Below the pieces are notes generated by a model, which was given only the letters and a program-made list of their open reading frames with translations, made no database searches and had not been told where the DNA came from. Position numbers and translations under genes: made by a program. Positions 9,066-18,000 of a DNA stretch of 24,862 nt are shown piece after piece. Each line of letters opens with the position of its first letter. The stretch's first letter is position 1. Source of the DNA: a virus; IMG/VR virus record IMGVR_UViG_3300009124_000099, positions 1 through 24,862 of that record; one strand, written 5' to 3'.

Positions 9066-12000
9066 TTAGGTAATTGAAAACGGAATCAACTGATCAGCAG
9101 CACTAATCGTGTTTGGTCCCGTTGTCACAGTACATCCAGTAAAGGAAGTTGGTTGTTTTCCAGTATACTGGATAACTGTTCCTCCGCTGGTGAATAGGTA
9201 ACCTTCTGTTGGGAAGTACGTTGTGTCTTGTACATTAACAGTTCCACCTACAGTTCCAGAAGAAGAACTAATAGCAACTGGATTTTGAATAGATGAATTT
9301 GTAAGATTAAAGTAGTTTCCAGCCAAGGTGTAACTAGATTCTGATCTTTCAACAAAGTCTCTAATCGTCAATGCTGGGAAGTGGAAACTTAATTCAAGCA
9401 ATGAAATGCCAGAAACATTACACACACCATCATCAATAATTTGATCAAAGTTTCCGATTGTTGGACCCGCATTTGTCTTAGCATATTGACCGATATATTG
9501 CTGAACTGCTCCAAATAGTTCATTAACAATAAGTTGTTCAGTAGTATCTCTTAGAGTTACAAAATATTGACCATTAACATCAATCAAATCTACATTATCA
9601 TCATGTCCACCAGAAGTGTTATTTCCTCTTACTGGAACTGGATCTACCAAGAACAAAGATTCTTCATATCCATCAACTGCTCCTCCTGGTGGTGGAGTAA
9701 TTACAAATTCGGTTGTTGTATCATGATCTGCGGTAATTTGTGCCGAAGATTGTCTAGGAATTGTAGATTCTCTAGTAATTTGTGTTTCTAAAGCAATACT
9801 GACAACTGCTGCATCCGACTCAACAGCAATAACACCACCAAAGGCGATAGATACTGGATCTGGAATTTGTCTTAAGAATGTTCCCGCTGCCCAGAATTGT
9901 GGGGTAGTATTGTTCTCCCCTCTTTCTACAAACAAGAAACGATCATTTACTTTACGTAAGTATCTTACAACTTCATTTCCAATTAACAAATATCCATTTG
10001 TCTTAAACTTGGCAGTATCTGGAATGTATACAATAGTATCAGTAGGATCAAGATCAACATCGAGATAAGCACCAACCTCAAAGAAGTTGACATTAGAGAT
10101 AGCATCATTAGGAATGAGATTCTCAAATGATGTTGTAATAGTTCTGCTTACATTAACAATAGAGTTACTAGATAGAACTCCCTGAATTTCAGCAGATAGA
10201 ACAGTAGCATCATAGAATACATCAATAACTTGTACATCGTTTGGATCTTGATCTCTAGTACCAACAAATTCTGATGCTCCTCTTTGAAGTTCATCACCAG
10301 ATTCTCTTACTAACTGAATTTCAGCAGTGATAACTCTATCAGTATCAATAGGACTATTGAAGAATACAGATGTAAAGGAGTTAACACCTTCGACTTGGTT
10401 TCCTAGAACATCAATCGTAGATGTAGCAGTCATTCCTGCCGATTCTACGAATGGATTAATACCAACGTTGATTAATGATACACCAATGTCTCTATCTGCA
10501 AGAATATCATAACGTCTAGCAACTCTAATCTTTGGTGCCTCTGTATAACCAGAACCAGCATCCAAAAGGTCTACACTAATTACTTGACCTTTACTTACAA
10601 GAACATTTGCTTTTGCTCCACCACCATTTCCATTTTCTGGTATAAAATGTAAAACGGGAGGAGTAAAATATTGATATGCTGTTGGTTGTGTCAATGGATC
10701 CCAACTGCGCTGGTTCCACTCAAGTTTCCCAATTCTGCCTGTAGGAATTTTTCTTCCTTCATTATCAAGAACAAAGTCTCCTTGAGAATCCTTTTCATAT
10801 TCTAAGATAGCTATAACAGATAAACCTTCTCCTCTAGTAATGCCATTATATCTTTCAACATCAACCGATCCAAACATAGAGTTTGAAACCTGTTCTTGTG
10901 GTCTCTGCTCTTTGCTAGTTGTTATTCCAGGAAGTTTTTTAATTCTTCGGAACTTATCTTCTCCTTCTACTCTAATGTTGTCACCATTAGATAAACTTAC
11001 AAATGGTTTTCTATAAGTTTTCCCTAATAAAGTTCCAGACCAAACTTGATCATTTGTCGTAAGAAGCATTCTGCTATTATCATCAGTTTGATATGTAATA
11101 GAATAATTCGAGAAAGAAACTTGTGTGTTTAATAAGTATCTTCCTTTTACAGCAAATGTGATATCTAAAGATAGATTAAGTTCGCATTTGTAACCAAAAC
11201 AATCAAACTGTAATTGATTTCCAACTCCACGAATATTTGATAGTTCTCCCAAAACATTATATGTTCCATCTTGTCTTACTTGGAATGCGTGAACTGGAAG
11301 ACCTCTCTGATTTCCCATCCAATAGTATCCTAAGAAAGTATCAATTCCTGCCGTAGTATCAATAGTAACAAAAGATTTCGCATAATACGAATCTGGAGCA
11401 AAATCATAGATATTAAGAATTTGACCAACATCTCTACCATAAAGGTAGCGCATGTCAATTTTCATTTCTTTCTTAATTGGAACATTGAAGTAGATATTTG
11501 GACCTGCTACTTCGTAACTATATCCTTCTCTCTGGAGAACACCGTCCAAGAAAACATATAGATATTCCTTATCTTCAATAGACTGTACTGTGTTATCCTC
11601 GACATCTAGAATCAAAAATGGACCAGTTCTAACATCATTAACTAAATCGTAGTCGATTGTTAAACGCTTATAATTACCAACACCAATACCAACAACTTTT
11701 TCGACTGCAGTTGGTTCACCAATACTCTTAGCACCAAAATCTTGATCCCAAATAGGAGCAACATCAAATACTAATTTGTTTGGAATTGTAGTTCTATCAA
11801 TGTAGTAAGAATCTTCGCCAGGATAATCAGCATTATATTTTGGTCTTTGTAGAACAGCATTAATAGTCAGGAAGAGATCTTCATCTTCTTCCGTATTAAC
11901 TACAGAACCATCTTCCCAATATAATTCAAATACTTTACTTTCTCCATCAATATAGTCTGGTAGTGATTTTACTACCAATTGAGAATTTAATACATCATAA

Positions 12001-15000
12001 ACGTTATCATATAGAGAATCGACAGAAGAAACTACATCATCACACTCTCCATCGGGAAGTGCTGTATCAGGAATCAAGTTGTAGTTTGTATATGGAGTCT
12101 GCGAAGTCCAATTTCCTGGTTTGCTGGAATTGATAGGAGTATCATCAACCGCACCAGTTCCATTTGCTAGAATGTCTTGTACTACCTGAATCATGCTATC
12201 AATAGAAGATTCCACTTCAGCACAGAATGGGAACTGTGTATCCAAAGCAATTGAAAGATCTGTTACTGGGGTGATAGAAGTATAAGTTCCTGCGCCAAGA
12301 GTATTTCTCATAGCAAGAATCATTTTCTCACCTAACTTATTCCAAGCATCAATAGCAGCAGCAGTTTCTACAGGTGTTCTATTGATGAAAGTTAGTTCTT
12401 CTCCAGCAGGATAACCAGCATTTGTGTAGTACAGTCTAGCAAACTCTACTACTTTTTCGTTGCCGCCTAATCTTAGATGATAAACAATCGCATCGATTAA
12501 GTATCCGAGATCTCTCTTACATTTTTCTTTGTCGCCAGCAGGAAGAGCATATGTATCATATGTGTATCCGCTAACTTCCTCTTGTAAGTACAATTTATTG
12601 GCAGCAATCAAATTGGAAGCATCATAGAATGTTCCACTATTAATACCACTGAAGAAGAATGTTGCTTGGTCAGAACTAGAGAATGATGTTGGAGTGATAA
12701 ATGTATCACCAGGAGTAACAGCAAAAGTATTTCCTGGTTCTACAACGGCAGTATTGGTAGGAACAATAACGTTACCACTAGTAAATCCATCATAAGATGT
12801 GCTACCTTGTGGAGCACCTCCGCCTCCACCTGAGTTTGCTAGAGCAGCGCGAGACAATGTAATTTGGGTATTACTATCAATTGATACAATCTTTGTTCCA
12901 GAAGGATATGCTCTACCAGAACTTACATGCATACCAACAGCGAGTCTGTTAGTATTATTGACTGTCATCAAAGTTGAACCTTGAATATAAGAAACACCGT
13001 TCTCAACGATATCCCAATTTCTTATAGCAAGTTTTGCCAAATTGGTAGCATACTTAAAGATGCTTAGTGATTCTGTTTTATTCTTGGTAATATAATCATA
13101 ATTTGTATCTTGACCAAAAATTGATACATAATCAACAGTTTTAACGTTACCACCAAATCTGATGTCATGCTCATAAGCATCTAAGATATAACCAATATCT
13201 CTTTGATAGTCATCAAGTTTTGTACTCCAATCTAGAGAAGGATAAAATTCTTTTCCATATCCAACAGATTCGGCAATAATAAATTCTCTATTTCTTTCAA
13301 TTTGATTAGCAGAATCTAACCACCTTCCACTTCTTTGGAAAATGTTTCTGACTTTTTTAAAGTATCTTGAATTATATTGATTATCTTTAAATGTAAAATA
13401 TCTTCCGTAAAAAGTTACACCTTTATATTCTGTGAGTTCTGATAAATTTGAACCTGTTAGTTTTTGATTTGGACCAAGAGGTGGTTGAGAGAAAGTAATA
13501 TTATCGCCAGAAATGGTGTATGCTACTTCTGGATCTTGTAAAACTCCATCTAGTGTAATAATTAAATTTTTAGCACTAGTTGGGTTGAAGGGCAAACCAC
13601 TATCATTTAATAATTGAAATGTTTTTGTTCCCTGTAATCTACCATCGGAATCATAATATCCATCAAAAGGAGCAGATAATGTAAAAGTAAAAGCATTGCT
13701 TTCGTTGAAATTAAATTCTGATGTAGCAGCAGAACCAACACCTTTCTTGATTCTCTGATTTTCAATCTTTTGAACTGTCTGAGTAATAGTTCTTCTGGTG
13801 TTCTCAACGGTAATCTTATTTTTATTTGGATCCCAAAGTTGCACAACACTGAAGTGTGATGCTTTTGGCATCTCCACTGGCATCTCCACTGGCGCAACTG
13901 CTTCAACATCTACCTGACCAAATAACTTAAATCCAGCAGGGTGAGTTGTGGACTTGATTAAGTCTCTCCACTGATCAATAGGAGTCTTGGACTTAACAAC
14001 ATACGAATAATCTTGATAGAAGAAACTGTCTAGAATTTTCTGATTGGAATTGCCTAGTCTACCTCTATCAGACTTATAATATCCGATGTTGTCAAAGAAA
14101 GCAGTAATGTTGTCTACAAATGTGCTTGCATAAATTGCTTTGACTGATCCAGATGCTCTTGAAATTAAACCTGTAATTTCAACACCTTGTCTGATAGTAC
14201 CAGTGATAGTTTCAAGTTTCAGTAAATTGGATCCAGGTCTCCATTCCGATACTTTAGATCTGGAGACTTCTGTATTTCCAATTTTTTGGACAACAGTTTC
14301 TCCTTTTTGGAAGTTACCACTAAAGTTTCTTAGCGATACAACATACTTAGATGAGAATGTGGAGGCAACAGTTTTGTCTAAGTGGAATGCTCCACCATTT
14401 CTGGTGATACTAATGCTTTGTGGAACACCAATTGTAGTGCTATCTACATATGCCTCGACATCACCTTCAATAATTTCAATTTTGGGAGCGTAAGTATACC
14501 CTCTACCAGGATTGTCAACAGTAATAGAGAAGATCTCTCCTTCTCTCACAACTACATTAAACGATAAATCTACACCATCACCGTCAACTACAACTGCCTT
14601 TGGATTAACATAGTTTGATCCTTTGCTGTCTCTTCTGACACCAACAATAGTATTAGTAATTTCGTCAAACAAAACAGTTGCTTCTGCTTTAAAGTTTGGA
14701 TTTGGATCAACACCTTCGATGATTGGGACTTTTTTATAATTCAGTCCAAGATTTGTGATCTTGAAAGAATTGATTTCTCCAACAGCAAATTGTCCTGTAG
14801 TTGTGTATTTAATTGTTCCTGATCCGTCCCAAAGAGGAGCAGATGGAACATCATACACAAATCTATTTGGAGTAACATAAATTACAGTCTTTGCTCCCTG
14901 TAAAGGATCTGTGATAATTTTCAGATACTTACCATCAGAGTTTACAATACCATTTTTATCAAAGTAGTAGAAGTTGGTAAAACTTGTTCCTGTTTTGGTA

Positions 15001-18000
15001 GAATAGTTATTGCTAGTAATTCTTGGTCCAAAACCAAATTTAACATCTGTAAATGCACCAGGGTTTCCTGGTAAAATGTTTGACGCTAGTTTTTCGAGAG
15101 TGATGATATTATAGTTCTTACTAGGACTTAAATCAAAGTAAGTTTCTACAAGAGATGAGTGAGAAGTATCAAACTTATACTTGTAAAATTCTTGGATATC
15201 AATGTTTGGATTTGGTGTGTAAGTTACATTATCTTCAGAGAACTCAAACTTAAAGTCAATTGGTTGAACAGTTTTTACAGATACCAGTCTTTGTGGAGAA
15301 CTAGAATCGAAGAATGTTGTGCTTACTTTGATGTCTTGAGCCGTTAATTTTTCAACAGAGTAATCATATACAATAGTTGCTTTCTGTGTTTCTAAATCAT
15401 ATGATTGGATATATCCAGATCCAGCAACTGTTCCTACTTGGAATCCAGCATCAAAGTTGTATCTTGCTTTGAATAGAGAAACTTCTTGACCATCAAAGTG
15501 ATCAACAACGGCAGTATTTTCTTTTCCCGTTGTTACAGTTAAATTCTTTCCATCTACAGAAACAATTTCCATCACCTCATTTCCAATAGAAATCAAATCT
15601 CCATCAGAGAATCCAGTAGTGCTGTCTAACGTTAGGATGGTGGATCCAGCAGCAAATCCAATATGATCAACATACAATGTAAGTCTAGACGTACTTAAAG
15701 AAGCACCTGCTCTCTGTAAAGACTCGTCATCCACACCAAGGTAATCTGCTTTTCTGTAACCAGATCCTTTAGATTGAATTGTAATATTAGATACTACACC
15801 AGCATTAGAAACAGTGATATTTGCTGTGGCACCAGTTCCAGTTCCACCAGTCAATGGGACATTTGTATAAGTTCCTGCTGTGTAATCTGCTCCGCCATTC
15901 AAAACTTGGAATCTTCCAACACCAGTATCATCAACAGTTGATGTAAACTGTGGGGGTTGGAATACTACTTCTTGATACAGTCTCTTTCTGAGATAATATG
16001 TTTTAGTTTTAGTGGCATCGTCTGGGAAAATGTCAATATTGACTCGATCTCCAATACCTAATCCATGATTGGTTGCAGTTTCAATAAGAGCAACACTCTG
16101 ATTTACTTCAAATGGTTCCAGTCCATCACTAAGTGAGGTCAGTGTAACTGGTCTAGTTCCAGAAGTATTAAAGAAATCATCTGATTGTAAAAAATATTCA
16201 CCTGTATTAAAATCTAACCAATCACCACCAAGAACCTTGATCTCAACAGTGTTCTGATTGGATGTGCTGTTTAAAACTTCACCTGTAGCAATTGTTGGAT
16301 TGATACCATCAGTAAGACTCAGAGTAGCACCTTTAGTATAAGAGCTCTTTTGATCTAACAGAATGAAGAACGTTTTAATATCAGCAGAGAAAGTTCCAGT
16401 ATTATCAAATGTTCCAATTACATCTTTTAGAACAATTGTATTATCGTTTTGTATATTACCAACAATCGTACCAGAAGCATTTGATGATGGTTGACGTAAA
16501 ACATCATCAGTAAACAGATAAGCATTCTGGATAGTTGTCAACTTAACGACTTTGTTCTCATAACTATCAAGATATTGTACGTTCTTACCTTTTACAGATT
16601 CTACCAGTGCTTCTGCTTCAGAACCTTCAGATCCTCTATTATTAAAATAGATTTTGCTGTTCACTGAGAAGTTAGAAGATGATCTATCGATAGCAATAGA
16701 ATCGATAGTTCCAGATCTTACTTCAGAGATCTGTGCTACAACACCTTCGCCATTTCTAGGCATACCAGGCTGATAGAATCTCTTAGATTTCTTTGGAGCA
16801 TCATTTTGATTAATGTTAGAATTGTAGTTACTGTCTACTGGTAGAGAATAGAAATTTTCTCCTAGAACATATGGGTATTGCGGTACTTGATTGCTATTAA
16901 TAGTAATGAAATAAGCATAAGTTCCTTCTGGAAAATCTGGGGTGATGCAGAATCTTCCATTATTCTCGTCTAGTGATCCAGACTTATGAGAGTAAGTATA
17001 ATCATTTGTAAATGTACCTAATGGATATTCTGTTAATGAAGGACCACCAGATCTAGATCCATTCTTACTGTAACTAGATGTCATCCTAACAATAGGAGAC
17101 TGAGGATCTAGTGGATTTTCATGAGCAAACGGACCATAGATAGGATTGCCATCATAAGCAAATCCAAGAATAGGAGAATGAACTTTAGTTACTGGTTCTG
17201 AACCAGTAACACTGATATTATCGTTTAAATCAACCCTAAGTGCTTTTGGATTAGCAAGATGACCATAACCATATTCTAAAACATTGTTATAGTTTTTGAA
17301 TACGTAACCGTTCTCTGTATCTAATTTAGATTTTAGTTTTTCGAATCTATTAAAATTCCATTCTGTAAGTAATGGTGTTCCACTAGCACCGCTACCAACA
17401 GGTAAAATATCTACTTTTACTGTGCTTTGTGTGTAGAATGTACCACCAGAGTTTTTATTAAACCCTGTAATTTTTCCATCAGTGTCTACGATAGCAGTAT
17501 AATCGGCAAATCTGCCCTTACCATTTTTATCTGTAATTCTAACAATAGGAGCAGAAGAATAATATTCACCAGGATTATCAATCACTAAACTGGTAACTTC
17601 ATCTCCAGTTACAACAGCACGAACAACCGCTCCTCTACCAGAAGTTACTTCAACAACTGGAACTCTTGGGAATATAGTGTCGGTATCAACAATATATCTT
17701 TCAACCACAGAACCAGAAAGAACTGCGCGTGCCTTGTTTGGAACACCATCTAAAAGAACAAAGGGTGGTTTAGAATATCCCTTTCCTTGGGTGTTAACTT
17801 CAATTGATTCTAACTTACCAAAGCGAATGCTTTCTGGATCACGATAACCATATAAACGAACACCATTGAGAAGAATACCAATATCCGACTTTGGTGTTTT
17901 GTACTTCTCGGTAGTTCTAGTTGCTTGCTTTCTGATAATGCGAAGCAATTTTTGATCTAGAACAGTTTGTGTTACTTCCGATCCATCTAAAATTTTGTAT

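Noticed and set aside
13607-13909. A 100-codon minus-strand frame inside the giant gene
   Set aside because: An alternative frame of a gene whose main frame is clearly coding; its Gln/Leu-rich product partly reflects the PVEM duplication read out of frame.
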